In this document: one piece after another, positions 17,213 to 26,260 of the stretch
How positions within the stretch are numbered: the first letter of the stretch is position 1
Layout: each line of letters starts with the position of its first letter
NCBI GenBank assembly: GCA_002448715.1
Contig: DJZU01000037.1
Span: forward strand, 1-56,229
Direction of reading: 5' to 3'
Source: Candidatus Neomicrothrix sp. UBA6944
GTDB lineage: Bacteria; Actinomycetota; Acidimicrobiia; Acidimicrobiales; Poriferisodalaceae
DNA: 56,229 nt
The notes under the pieces: generated by a model
Seen by the model: only the letters and a program-made list of their open reading frames with translations
What the model was told of the DNA's origin: nothing
Database searches by the model: none
Made by a program: the position numbers and the translations under genes

Positions 17213-18382
17213 ATGAGAGAAGCAGTCATTGTCGACGCAGTTCGAACACCCGGTGGCAAACGGAACGGCAAGCTACAGGATTGGCACCCAGTCGATCTAG
17301 CAGCACATGTATTGAAAGCCCTCGAGGAAAGGACGGGCATTGACCCTGCAATCATTGATGACGTGATCATGGGTTGTGTCATGCAGGTAGGCGAGCAGTC
17401 TCTAAACATTGGCAGGAACGCCGTACTTGCCGCGGGCTGGCCAGAATCGGTTCCAGCTACCACCGTCGATCGACAATGCGGCTCCAGCCAGCAGGCCTTG
17501 CACTTCGCTGCTCAAGGTGTAATAGCAGGTGCCTACGATGTAGCCATCGCCGCCGGCGTCGAGGTAATGACCCGAACACCCATGGGGGCAAGTGTGGTCA
17601 AAGGGATGGGCTTCCCATTCAGTGAGACGATGCAAAATCGTTACGAAGAGACAGGGCTTCCCCCTCAAGGCATCGGTGCAGAGATGATCGCTGACGAGTA
17701 CGGCTTTAGCCGCGCAGACCTTGACGCATTCGGTGCCGAAAGCCAACGGCGAGCGGCTGTCGCCACAGCAGAAGGTCGATTTGAAAATGAAATTGTGCCC
17801 GTCCCAGTGGACATAGACGGCGCGACGGAAGTCATGAGAGCCGACGAAGGCATCCGTGAAGGAACGACCTCCGAGTCGCTTTCAAAGTTGAATCCTGCAT
17901 TCCGCGAGGACGGAAAGGTCACAGCGGGTAATTCGAGCCAAATTACAGACGGCGCTTCAGCGGTGCTGGTAATGAGCGCTGAAAAGGCAGCCGAATTGGG
18001 CTTGCGCGCAAGAGCTAGGTTTCACAGCTTCGCTTTGGCAGGCGCTGATCCAGTGACGATGCTGAAGGGTCCAATTCCAGCTACCGAAAAAGTTATGGCT
18101 CGTTCTGGTCTCGCCATTGAAGACATCGACTTGTTTGAGGTGAACGAGGCTTTCGCTTCAGTGGTCTTAGCTTGGCAAAAGGAACATGGCACAGATCTCA
18201 ACAAAACAAATGTCAACGGTGGGGCAATAGCTTTGGGACATCCCCTTGGCTGTTCAGGTACCAAGCTAATGGCAACCCTCTTGAACGAACTTGAACGCAC
18301 CAACGGAAGATACGGTCTCCAAACAATGTGCGAAGGCGGGGGTATGGCGAACGCAACAATCATTGAAAGGTTGGATGCGTAA
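17213..18382 (+). CDS. thiolase (acetyl-CoA C-acyltransferase)
   Basis: 389 aa, normal thiolase length. The nucleophilic Cys89 is in VDRQCGSSQQA, His343 in ALGHPLGCSG and the acid-base Cys373 in MCEGGGMANA, so the catalytic set is complete. It performs thiolytic cleavage of 3-ketoacyl-CoA or the reverse condensation. AGGAG sits 7 bases upstream of the ATG. Its stop codon overlaps the next start by one base (TAATG), pairing it tightly with an HSD10-like dehydrogenase that would supply 3-ketoacyl-CoA. Confidence 0.92.
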   Translation: MREAVIVDAVRTPGGKRNGKLQDWHPVDLAAHVLKALEERTGIDPAIIDDVIMGCVMQVGEQSLNIGRNAVLAAGWPESVPATTVDRQCGSSQQALHFAAQGVIAGAYDVAIAAGVEVMTRTPMGASVVKGMGFPFSETMQNRYEETGLPPQGIGAEMIADEYGFSRADLDAFGAESQRRAAVATAEGRFENEIVPVPVDIDGATEVMRADEGIREGTTSESLSKLNPAFREDGKVTAGNSSQITDGASAVLVMSAEKAAELGLRARARFHSFALAGADPVTMLKGPIPATEKVMARSGLAIEDIDLFEVNEAFASVVLAWQKEHGTDLNKTNVNGGAIALGHPLGCSGTKLMATLLNELERTNGRYGLQTMCEGGGMANATIIERLDA

Positions 18383-19161
18383 TGCCAAGAATGAACCTCG
18401 ACTCCTCTTCATCGATAGTTACTGGTGGTGCGTCCGGTATCGGCGAATCGGCTGCCCGTCAGCTTGCCGACGCTGGGTCACGAGTTGTTATCGCCGACCT
18501 ACAAGAAGACAAAGGTCAGGCAGTGGCTTCAGAACTGGGTGGTTTGTTCGTCAAATGCGACGTTTCAAATGTTGAAGACGCGCAATCAGCAGTTGCTGCG
18601 GCCTCCGAGATGGGGCCCTTGCGTGCGCTGGTTAACTCTGCCGGTCTTGGAAGAGCGGCCAGAACAATTGACCGAAACAACGTCCCTGCTGATCTGAGCC
18701 AATTTGAGTTTGTCTTGAAGGTCAATCTAATCGGCACCTACAACATGCTGGCTCAAGCTGCTTCAGCGATGGCACAGACCGACCCTATAGATGAAGATGG
18801 CTCGCGTGGCGCAATAGTGAACATGGCTTCCGCTGCTGCATTCGATGGTCAAATTGGCCAGGCCGCCTATTCCGCATCAAAAGGTGGAGTTGTAGGGATG
18901 ACCTTGCCAGTCGCCCGTGATCTGTCTGCAACGGGCATTCGAGTCAACACCATTGCTCCCGGGTTAATAGATACTCCGATCTACGGTGAAGGTGAACAGT
19001 CAGATCAATTCAAGGCCCATCTTGGTGAAAGCGTTCTTTTCCCTAAGCGCCTGGGCTATGGAGAAGAGCTCGCCTTTATGGTGATGGAATGCATCACGAA
19101 CCCTTATATGAATGGAGAAACCATTCGATGCGATGGGGGAATCCGGATGCCCCCTCGCTAA
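18382..19161 (+). CDS. SDR family 3-hydroxyacyl-CoA dehydrogenase (HSD10-like)
   Basis: 259 aa classical short-chain dehydrogenase. The cofactor loop TGGASGIG is at 14-21, NSAG near 85-88, and the active site is Ser150, Tyr163 and Lys167 (YSASK). The overall pattern, including the ASAAAFDGQIGQAAY segment and the DTPIYG tail, matches type II 3-hydroxyacyl-CoA dehydrogenases. It would oxidise 3-hydroxyacyl-CoA with NAD+. It is translationally coupled to the thiolase by a one-base overlap, which supports a beta-oxidation role. Confidence 0.85.
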   Translation: MPRMNLDSSSSIVTGGASGIGESAARQLADAGSRVVIADLQEDKGQAVASELGGLFVKCDVSNVEDAQSAVAAASEMGPLRALVNSAGLGRAARTIDRNNVPADLSQFEFVLKVNLIGTYNMLAQAASAMAQTDPIDEDGSRGAIVNMASAAAFDGQIGQAAYSASKGGVVGMTLPVARDLSATGIRVNTIAPGLIDTPIYGEGEQSDQFKAHLGESVLFPKRLGYGEELAFMVMECITNPYMNGETIRCDGGIRMPPR

Positions 19162-19186
19162 GGGTCGCTCATATGAATCGAGCTAG

Positions 19187-19966
19187 CTAGATAAGCGAGT
19201 TGACGAAATCTAAGACGATGGCATTGAAGACGTCCGGTCGTTCCTGGTTGGCGAGATGACCCGCGCCTTCAACGTATGCAAGAGTTGACCCCTTTATCCC
19301 TTCCGCAAGTTCTAGTGACAGCTTCGGCGGGGTGACCCTGTCTTCATCACCGCAGACAACCAAGGTAGGAGCAACAATCGATGCTAAAGAATCCCGGTGG
19401 TCGGTTTCAGCCATCGAGTTGCAGGCCCACTGGTATGAGGGCATCCGAACCGACTCAGCGAATAGGCGTTCGACTTCCTCAATGATGTGTTGAGCAGAGG
19501 CTTCGGCTACCAGAAGTGGTGACCTCTGATGGGCGAACTCGACAGCACCGAGTTCATTTAGAGTTCCCGCTCGGCTCCGCATAGCTTCAGCCTGTTTGGG
19601 GTTAGTCCCCGATCCAACGCTGGAGTCGGCCAGAATTAGTGCCGCAACTAGCTCAGGATGACGAATAGCTAAGCGTGTCGCAGTAACTCCGCCCCAGGAA
19701 ACGCCAAGGACAACGGCCCGCTCGTAACCTAAAGAACTGATTAGATCCGCTGCTGCATCGGCCCAGCCATCAATTCCTGGTTCTCTCGTGGGATCTGCAG
19801 AGTAGCGATACCCAGGCGCATCCCATGCCACAAGTCGATAGTGCAACTCGTCTGCTAGATCGCGTTGAGGGAGGAAGGCATCTGCACAGGAACCGATGCC
19901 ATGCATACAAAACACCAGCTCGTCGGTTTCTTCTCCATGTGACCAGTAAAACGGTGTCTCTCGCAT
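19187..19966 (-). CDS. alpha/beta hydrolase
   Basis: 259 aa alpha/beta hydrolase fold. The nucleophile elbow is GVSWG (Ser90), the acid is Asp207 or Asp209 in CGDEDRVTPP, and the base is His237 in GAGHLANQERP. The oxyanion-hole region is MHGIGS at 21-26. No signal peptide. It is the third gene of a minus-strand run with a Baeyer-Villiger monooxygenase and an SMP-30 lactonase, 36 bases after the latter. In that context it probably hydrolyses an ester or enol-lactone product. The ATG has no convincing Shine-Dalgarno sequence. Confidence 0.82.
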   Translation of the reverse strand: MRETPFYWSHGEETDELVFCMHGIGSCADAFLPQRDLADELHYRLVAWDAPGYRYSADPTREPGIDGWADAAADLISSLGYERAVVLGVSWGGVTATRLAIRHPELVAALILADSSVGSGTNPKQAEAMRSRAGTLNELGAVEFAHQRSPLLVAEASAQHIIEEVERLFAESVRMPSYQWACNSMAETDHRDSLASIVAPTLVVCGDEDRVTPPKLSLELAEGIKGSTLAYVEGAGHLANQERPDVFNAIVLDFVNSLI

Positions 19967-20002
19967 CAGTTCATCTCTAGCGGTGCTGGGGCTCTGCCTA
20001 AA

Positions 20003-20824
20003 TTAAATCGTGGCTTGAGGAACAGGAAGACCCGAGACGTCAACTCTTGTTCGATAGATGCAACCACCACGCGAAGTCTCGCCTCCGGTCACCACGTACA
20101 AATCCTTAAGGTCTACTCCCCCGAAACATAAGCTAGTAACCATCGGGTCGGGAATCGCGACGTACATATCTTCTGTACCGTCCGGTGCGTAACGCTGCAC
20201 CTTGCCCCCACTTGGTTGCGCGACCCAAACTCCACCCTCGACGTCTACAGCGAGACCGTCGGTCGCATTCACTCGGTCTTCTACAAATACTCTCTTGTTC
20301 GATACGACATCACCGTCTACATCCGATACCCAGACTCTGCCAGGGACACTGTCGGCGTGATACAGAAGCAATCCGTCCGGAGAGAAACCAATGCCATTAG
20401 TGAGCAAAACCCCGTCGTAGAGTTCAGTGGCATCGCCATCAGGACCTAATCGCCAAAGCTCCCCACCTGGATTTTCTGCGCCCTCTTCAAATGGGTCAAT
20501 CTTTAGTGACCCGACGTATATTCGGCCGAGAGAATCAGTGTGAAGGTCGTTGAAGCCTGGAAACCCTGGGTCGAACAAAACTCTTATTTCTCCGTCGCGA
20601 ACATGTTGGATATTGCGTCCACCCACGACGAGTCCTCCATCGCTGTGAAACACCATCCCCCCGACACCTCGGCGTTTGGGAATTATGGTCTCAATCTCAC
20701 CCTCAGGTGTACGGCGATAAACCCCGCCATTGGGAACATCTGAAAAGTACAGGTGATCTTGTTCATCCACCCTGGGTGCTTCAATTAGTCCCCAGCCTTC
20801 GGTCAATAGTTCAAGCTCGTTCAC
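20003..20824 (-). CDS. SMP-30/gluconolactonase-like protein
   Basis: 273 aa beta-propeller of the SMP-30 family. Diagnostic stretches are EAPRVDEQDHLYFSD at the metal-site strand, NDLHTDSLGRIYVG with the Asn-Asp metal ligands, TNGIGFSPDG, and NATDGLAVDVEGGVWVA. These enzymes open lactones. The start overlaps the stop of the upstream monooxygenase gene by 4 bases (ATGA), so the two proteins are made together; the lactone is plausibly the monooxygenase product. It is a relative of the gene at 35755. Confidence 0.85.
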   Translation of the reverse strand: MNELELLTEGWGLIEAPRVDEQDHLYFSDVPNGGVYRRTPEGEIETIIPKRRGVGGMVFHSDGGLVVGGRNIQHVRDGEIRVLFDPGFPGFNDLHTDSLGRIYVGSLKIDPFEEGAENPGGELWRLGPDGDATELYDGVLLTNGIGFSPDGLLLYHADSVPGRVWVSDVDGDVVSNKRVFVEDRVNATDGLAVDVEGGVWVAQPSGGKVQRYAPDGTEDMYVAIPDPMVTSLCFGGVDLKDLYVVTGGETSRGGCIYRTRVDVSGLPVPQATI

Positions 20825-22464
20825 TGAATCACAAATCCTTCATAATCGTTGGTGGCTACCTCTTCACACCGACGGACATAGCCCGGGAATCCGAGCAGCG
20901 GCATAAAGACACGGGTTTTTCCGGGCACGTTTGCCCCTAAGTACCATGAGTTACAACTAGGGAACAAGGTTCTGTCGGCCTTGGCGTTGACGTGCTTGAC
21001 CCAATCCTCTTCAGATTTTATCTCGGCTTCGATTGTTGATGCTTCCCTGCTATCAAGCCATTGAATACAGTCACTGATCCATTCGACATGTTGTTCTATT
21101 GAGATGATCATGTTGGTTAGCACCGAGGGACTTCCTGGGCCAGAGATGGTGAACATGTTCGGAAAGCCTGGGACAGTGAGGCCAAGGTATGTCCGCGGAC
21201 CGGCCGACCACTTCTCTTGTATGGTCAGTCCGTCTCTTCCGGTGATATCAACGCGCAGTATTGACCCGGTCATCGCATCGAACCCAGTTGCAAAAATTAG
21301 GACATCAAGTTCGTATTCGGCACTTTGAGTCGATAGCCCGCTTGCCGTTATTTTCTCGATTGGGTCATCACTCACATCAACGAGACGAACATTAGAACGA
21401 TTAAAAGTTTCGAAGTAATCGGTGTCGATTACTAATCGTTTGCAACCAATAATGTGATGAGGGGTCAGTTTGGCTGCGATAGCCGGGTCGTTGACAGTGT
21501 CAGAGATTTTTTGTCGAACAAAATCCTGTGCGTACACGTTCGCCGACTCATCAACTAGGACGTCGTTGAACGATGTCATGAACAGCGTTCCGCCGCGGTC
21601 CCAGGCATTTTCAAACCGACGCGCTCGCTCTGCGTCCGACACGTCGTGAATTGAATCATTGAACTTAGGGGTTTCTGCTCCCAATGCCTGAGGCATCGAA
21701 AAGTTTGCCTCGCGGAACTCTAGGTACCTGCTCTTTATTTCAGCCTGTTTAGTGGAGTCCAGGGGGGCGTTTCGAGCAGGGATCGTGTACTGAGCGGTTC
21801 TCTGAAAAACGATCAACTCATCGCATTCTTTGGCAATCACCGGAATTGCTTGTACAGCAGAAGACCCGGTTCCGACAATGCCAACCCGTTTACCTTTTAG
21901 GGCTACAGCCTCTTTTGGCCACTGGCCTGTATGTATCGTCGTACCACCAAAATCGTCGATGCCCTCAAATTCGGGTAGAGATGTTGAGGACAAACATCCA
22001 GTAGCCATAACGAAGAATCGGCAAACAGTGGCTTGCCCATCACTAGTACGGACGTGCCACAGGTTGTCATCTTCATCGAACTTTGCGGCCTCGACTCGAG
22101 TTTCAAACTGAATGTTCTCTCGCAAGCTAAAGCGATCAGCGACGTGGTTGGCGTACGCAAGGATTTCTGGCTGACTTGAATACCGTTCTGTCCATTTCCA
22201 TTCTTGCTGCAGCTCTTCGTCAAAGCTGTAGCTGTATTCGAGGCTTTCAACGTCGCATCTGGCACCTGGGTATCGGTTCCAATACCAGGTACCACCTACA
22301 CCAGTGCCCGCCTCAAATGCTTTGGCGCTGTAGCCAAGGGCGCGGAGTCGATGCAGCATATACATGCCGGCAAAACCGGCGCCGACCACCACTACATCAA
22401 CGTCACACCGCGTCGGGTTCGTCGTTGAAGCAGCTGAGCTTGTTCTGTGGGGGTGGTCAGCCAT
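20821..22464 (-). CDS. Baeyer-Villiger-type flavin monooxygenase
   Basis: About 547 aa from ATG 22464. Numbering from the alternative GTG at 22482, the FAD motif GAGFAG is at 34-39, GTGSSA for NADPH at 204-209, and the type I Baeyer-Villiger fingerprint FxGxxxHxxxWP is at 178-189 (His184). The family inserts oxygen next to a ketone to give an ester or lactone. ATG 22464 is preferred because TAGGCT ends 7 bases upstream. The following SMP-30 lactonase and alpha/beta hydrolase genes could open the products. Confidence 0.9.
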   Translation of the reverse strand: MADHPHRTSSAASTTNPTRCDVDVVVVGAGFAGMYMLHRLRALGYSAKAFEAGTGVGGTWYWNRYPGARCDVESLEYSYSFDEELQQEWKWTERYSSQPEILAYANHVADRFSLRENIQFETRVEAAKFDEDDNLWHVRTSDGQATVCRFFVMATGCLSSTSLPEFEGIDDFGGTTIHTGQWPKEAVALKGKRVGIVGTGSSAVQAIPVIAKECDELIVFQRTAQYTIPARNAPLDSTKQAEIKSRYLEFREANFSMPQALGAETPKFNDSIHDVSDAERARRFENAWDRGGTLFMTSFNDVLVDESANVYAQDFVRQKISDTVNDPAIAAKLTPHHIIGCKRLVIDTDYFETFNRSNVRLVDVSDDPIEKITASGLSTQSAEYELDVLIFATGFDAMTGSILRVDITGRDGLTIQEKWSAGPRTYLGLTVPGFPNMFTISGPGSPSVLTNMIISIEQHVEWISDCIQWLDSREASTIEAEIKSEEDWVKHVNAKADRTLFPSCNSWYLGANVPGKTRVFMPLLGFPGYVRRCEEVATNDYEGFVIQ

Positions 22465-22471
22465 AGTTACC

Positions 22472-22477
22472 AGCCTA
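22472..22477 (-). promoter_or_regulatory. -10 box (TAGGCT) for the monooxygenase operon
   Basis: TAGGCT ends 7 bases before ATG 22464. It favours this start over the GTG at 22482, which would overlap the box. Confidence 0.4.
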
Positions 22478-22491
22478 TTCACCTAGGGCGG

Positions 22492-23133
22492 TTAAGGCCC
22501 GATTGTGAGTGGTCGATCAAGTCTTTCGAAGAGATCGATCAGCATACGCAGGGTCAATCCCCATATAACCCTGTCCCCCTCAACTTCGATACCGGGCCAC
22601 AGATCAGTGCCCAACGGAGGATACGGATATTGGATATATCGTTCTTCGTTTATTAGATCAGCAACTGAAACCCAAACCGCTGCAGCGACTTCATGGTTGG
22701 GAGTAACTGCGGGTCGCTCCCCGCTGAGCCAAAAAAGGTGCGGGGTCACTCTCAACCGTTGACGCGTTCCGCGAGGACCTCCTTCAAGGTCAGACAGTCG
22801 ACCTAGCGTAAGCGAGTCAGAAAGATCTAGACCCAGTTCTTCTTTCGTTTCTCTAACTGCGGTGGCCAGGCTGTGTTCATCGGGAGGCTCCATACGCCCG
22901 CCAGGGAACGCCATTTGCCCTGACCATGGGTCACCCTTCTTGGAGGACCTTTCAATGAACAACATCTCGGCGCCTGAGAGACCGATCCGAATCACAGCTG
23001 CCACCGCGGCAGATGGACCGTTCGCCGGTGGGGCTACCCCGGGCACAAGTGCCTGAGTTAATTCGTCCGGAGAGAATACGTTATCCACGATGAATGACTT
23101 TACGCAGGCATCTAGGGTCAAAGCATGAGCCAT
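22492..23133 (-). CDS. NUDIX hydrolase (CoA pyrophosphatase-like)
   Basis: 213 aa. The Nudix box is in the region GGRMEPPDE ... AVRETKEELGL, preceded by QMAFPGG, a pattern of the NudL/CoAse group that cleaves CoA to 4'-phosphopantetheine and 3',5'-ADP. The ATG at 23133 overlaps the divergent acyl-CoA dehydrogenase start by 9 bases, so the true start may be the TTG at 23121 or GTG at 23088. A GATAAT ends 8 bases before the ATG. A role in CoA turnover fits the acyl-CoA setting. Confidence 0.82.
   Translation of the reverse strand: MAHALTLDACVKSFIVDNVFSPDELTQALVPGVAPPANGPSAAVAAVIRIGLSGAEMLFIERSSKKGDPWSGQMAFPGGRMEPPDEHSLATAVRETKEELGLDLSDSLTLGRLSDLEGGPRGTRQRLRVTPHLFWLSGERPAVTPNHEVAAAVWVSVADLINEERYIQYPYPPLGTDLWPGIEVEGDRVIWGLTLRMLIDLFERLDRPLTIGP
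23113..23118 (+). promoter_or_regulatory. -10 box (TAGGGT) for leaderless acyl-CoA dehydrogenase
   Basis: TAGGGT ends 6 bases before ATG 23125. The box lies inside the annotated 5' end of the divergent NUDIX gene. Confidence 0.45.
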
Positions 23134-24285
23134 TCCAATGGATTATCCGAAGACAAGTTCACGGAGCTATTAACGCAGGTCACCGAATTTCGTGATCGAG
23201 AGATAGCCCCATATGTAATCGACTGGGAGAAAACCCGCACGTTCCCTGCTAATGCGATCGCTTCCGCACACGAGCTAGGCCTTCTAGGAATGGAAATCAG
23301 CCCAGAACTGGGCGGTCTTGGGATGAGTTTCGGACAGAAACTCAAAGTACTTGACGTTCTTTCTGAAGTTTCAATGCCCTATGCGTTTAGTTTGGTGAAC
23401 TCACACAACGTCGCGGCACGACTGGCCCGACACGGAACCGAGGACCAAAAAGACCGATTCCTGCCAGATCTATTGTCAGGAAACAAATTGGGATCTACCG
23501 CGCTCACTGAACCTGACGCCGGTAGCGACTTTTCTTCAATTTCCACCCAAGCCACTCGCGAACAAGATGGGTGGCGACTAAACGGAGAAAAGGCTTGGAT
23601 CACAAACGCAGCCAGATCAACAGTCATCGTTGCATACGCACAAACCGAGCCAGGTGCACGCGCTCGAGGCATCGCCTCCTTTCTTATCGACGGGACTCAA
23701 GAAGGTTTCGAACGGGTCGCTCCATACGACTTAATCGGCAGTCATGCAATAGGAACCGGTGGGTTTCGACTTAACGACTACTTCACCTCTCACGCCGATC
23801 TCCTCGCCCCCGCCGGAGAAGGGTTCTCCGCTGCCTTAGCAACAATCAACGAAGCCCGAACTTATGTCGCGTCAATGTGCTGTGCCATGGTCGAAGCCTC
23901 CCTGCGAACGTCTGTGGATTACGCGTCGAAAAGAGAAAGCTTTGGAAGACCGATAATCGAACATCAAGGCCTGTCGTGGCAGTTGGCTCGCGTTGCCAAT
24001 CAGCTTGAAGCAGCCAGAGCTTTAACCGCTAAGGCGATCATGGTTATCGAAAAGGAGGATAGCGAGGCCGCAATTCTTCCGGCCGCGCACGCGAAAAAGT
24101 TTGCAACCGAATTCGTGGAACCAGCTCTTACAGCCTGCGCTCAAGCTATGGGAGCTAATGGCCTGAAAGAAGAATCGCTACTCGGACATCGTCTTACCGC
24201 TGCAAGGGTCGCCAACTACGTTGATGGCTCAACCGAAATCATGACTGATCGGATAGCCAAAACCCTGCGCAACACCTACGCCTAG
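23125..24285 (+). CDS. acyl-CoA dehydrogenase
   Basis: 386 aa FAD enzyme that introduces the 2,3 double bond in acyl-CoA. The family signature ALTEPDAGSD is at 126-135, WITNA follows, and RESFGRPI marks the middle helix. At the usual catalytic base position (YEG in medium- and short-chain enzymes) this protein has YVDG, placing Asp367 where Glu is expected. The base could be this Asp or a Glu elsewhere, as in isovaleryl-CoA and long-chain dehydrogenases. First gene of a pair with the alkylsulfatase 55 bases downstream. Confidence 0.9.
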   Translation: MSHSNGLSEDKFTELLTQVTEFRDREIAPYVIDWEKTRTFPANAIASAHELGLLGMEISPELGGLGMSFGQKLKVLDVLSEVSMPYAFSLVNSHNVAARLARHGTEDQKDRFLPDLLSGNKLGSTALTEPDAGSDFSSISTQATREQDGWRLNGEKAWITNAARSTVIVAYAQTEPGARARGIASFLIDGTQEGFERVAPYDLIGSHAIGTGGFRLNDYFTSHADLLAPAGEGFSAALATINEARTYVASMCCAMVEASLRTSVDYASKRESFGRPIIEHQGLSWQLARVANQLEAARALTAKAIMVIEKEDSEAAILPAAHAKKFATEFVEPALTACAQAMGANGLKEESLLGHRLTAARVANYVDGSTEIMTDRIAKTLRNTYA

Positions 24286-24340
24286 CCCGGGCGCCCCTGA
24301 CTATAGGGATAGGTTTTGCTAACCGATCCAAGGAAAAAAG

Positions 24341-26260
24341 ATGTCGGAAACACCCACTACACCTAAAGGTGCCGCTGAATTAACCGCTGCAGCTAACGCA
24401 GTGGCAGCAAGTTCGATCGCCTTTGATGACGAAGCAGACTTTCAGAGGGCGCAGAAGGGGTTAATCGCTACTCTGCCGGAAGCTCAAGTTTTAGCGGACG
24501 GTCAGGTCGTCTGGGATTGCGCTCGCTACGACTTTCTGCGGGACAACCATGAGTCACCAGACACCGTCCATCCGGGTCTTTGGCGTCAGGGACGCCTTAA
24601 TGCAATTCACGGCCTCTTTGAGGTGATGGAAGGCGTGTGGCAAGTACGTGGTTACGACATTTCCAACTTAACGCTCATAGAAGGTAAGTCTGGTTGGATC
24701 CTGGTCGACGTATTGACCACCGCCGCAACAGCGAAAGCATGCTTGGAGCTTGCGAACAAACACCTAGGCGAGAGACCGGTTAAGGCCGTCATTTACACCC
24801 ATTCCCACGCGGATCATTTCGGCGGAATTCTAGGGGTCACTAACGCCGAGGCAGTGGAGCGGGGCGACGTACGAATCATTGCTCCTGAAGGATTTCTCGA
24901 CGAAGTAGTCAACGAGAACGTCATCGCGGGGGCAGCTATGGCGCGTCGAGCGATGTACCAATTCGGTCTCTTTCTATCCCCGGGACCTAATGGACATGTT
25001 GACAATGGCCTCGGTAAGGCGTTGCCCCTGAGTCCGTCTGGCCTCATCGCTCCAACCGAGACCATAGATAAGACGGGCATCGAACTAGAAGTCGATGGTA
25101 TCCGCATCATCTTCCAGAACACGCCCGATGCAGAAGCCCCCGCCGAGATGAACTTTTGGTTCCCGGATCTTCGCCTACTCTGCATGGCTGAAAACTGCAC
25201 CCATAACATGCACAATCTCTATCCCATCCGAGGTGCACAAACCCGGGACGCGTTGGCTTGGTCAAAGTACATAAACGAAGCATTAGACCTTTGGGGCGAC
25301 CGATCCGACATCATGATCGCCACACACCATTGGCCCCGCTTCGGCACTGATGATTTGAAGGAGTTTCTCGTAAAGCAGCGTGACGTTTACCGATGGATGC
25401 ACGATCAGACCATGCGACTTGCGAACCGCGGCTGGACACCAACCGAGATTGCAGAGGTTCTAGAACTGCCGAACTGTTTCTCTTCTGACTCTCACGTTCA
25501 GGGCTATTACGGGACAGTGAGTCACAACGTCAAGTCCGTATACAACAAATACCTGGGGTGGTATGACGGCAACCCGGCGCATCTGAACCCTTATCCTCCA
25601 GTTGAAAGCAGCAAGAAATACGTTGAGTTCATGGGCGGCGCTGACGAACTTTTGCATCGCGCTAGAAACAGCTTTGATAAAGGTGACTACCGATGGGTTG
25701 CTCAGGTGGTCAACCATCTAGTTTTTGCCGAACCGTCACTTCAAGAAGCTAGAGAACTACAAGCTGATGCTTTGGAACAGATGGGCTACCAGGCTGAATC
25801 TGGAACTTGGCGAAATGCTTATCTGTATGGAGCCCATGAGCTCCGAAATGGATCTCTCGACGTTTCAGTCGGTCGAGGCCGCCACTTGGCACATGCAATG
25901 ACCGCTGAGCAGCTATTCGATTCAATCGGAGTCCGCCTCGGCACCGCGGCTCTAAGCGATTTGGATGTATCGATCAACTGGACATTCTCAGACCTGAACG
26001 AAGATCACGTTCTCGGTATCCGTAACTGTGCAATTCATCACTTGCCTAATAGACACAGAGAAGATGCCGAAGCCACTATCACCATTAGTCGCCACGTTCT
26101 CGCCGACGCGCTCGGGGGCATCACTTCATTTTCCGATGCATTGCATCAAAAGCACGTCGCTATCGACGGCGACGAGTCGTTGGTTCTCAAACTTTTTGAT
26201 TCACTGACCAAGTTTCGTCTTTTCCCTGTTATCGAACCTCACGCCGATCAGGAACATTGA
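24341..26260 (+). CDS. alkyl sulfatase (SdsA/BDS1-type metallo-beta-lactamase-fold)
   Basis: 639 aa, the usual length. The two-zinc motif is THSHADH (His154, His156, Asp158, His159), with further ligands expected around AENCTHNMHNLYP. A dimerisation domain follows, then a C-terminal SCP2-like domain (about 510-639). The family hydrolyses primary alkyl sulfates such as SDS to alcohol and sulfate. No signal peptide is visible, unlike several secreted homologues, so it is probably cytoplasmic. AAGGAAA precedes the ATG. Released fatty alcohol could feed the beta-oxidation genes around it. The 3' end overlaps the convergent EamA gene by 32 bases. Confidence 0.9.
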   Translation: MSETPTTPKGAAELTAAANAVAASSIAFDDEADFQRAQKGLIATLPEAQVLADGQVVWDCARYDFLRDNHESPDTVHPGLWRQGRLNAIHGLFEVMEGVWQVRGYDISNLTLIEGKSGWILVDVLTTAATAKACLELANKHLGERPVKAVIYTHSHADHFGGILGVTNAEAVERGDVRIIAPEGFLDEVVNENVIAGAAMARRAMYQFGLFLSPGPNGHVDNGLGKALPLSPSGLIAPTETIDKTGIELEVDGIRIIFQNTPDAEAPAEMNFWFPDLRLLCMAENCTHNMHNLYPIRGAQTRDALAWSKYINEALDLWGDRSDIMIATHHWPRFGTDDLKEFLVKQRDVYRWMHDQTMRLANRGWTPTEIAEVLELPNCFSSDSHVQGYYGTVSHNVKSVYNKYLGWYDGNPAHLNPYPPVESSKKYVEFMGGADELLHRARNSFDKGDYRWVAQVVNHLVFAEPSLQEARELQADALEQMGYQAESGTWRNAYLYGAHELRNGSLDVSVGRGRHLAHAMTAEQLFDSIGVRLGTAALSDLDVSINWTFSDLNEDHVLGIRNCAIHHLPNRHREDAEATITISRHVLADALGGITSFSDALHQKHVAIDGDESLVLKLFDSLTKFRLFPVIEPHADQEH

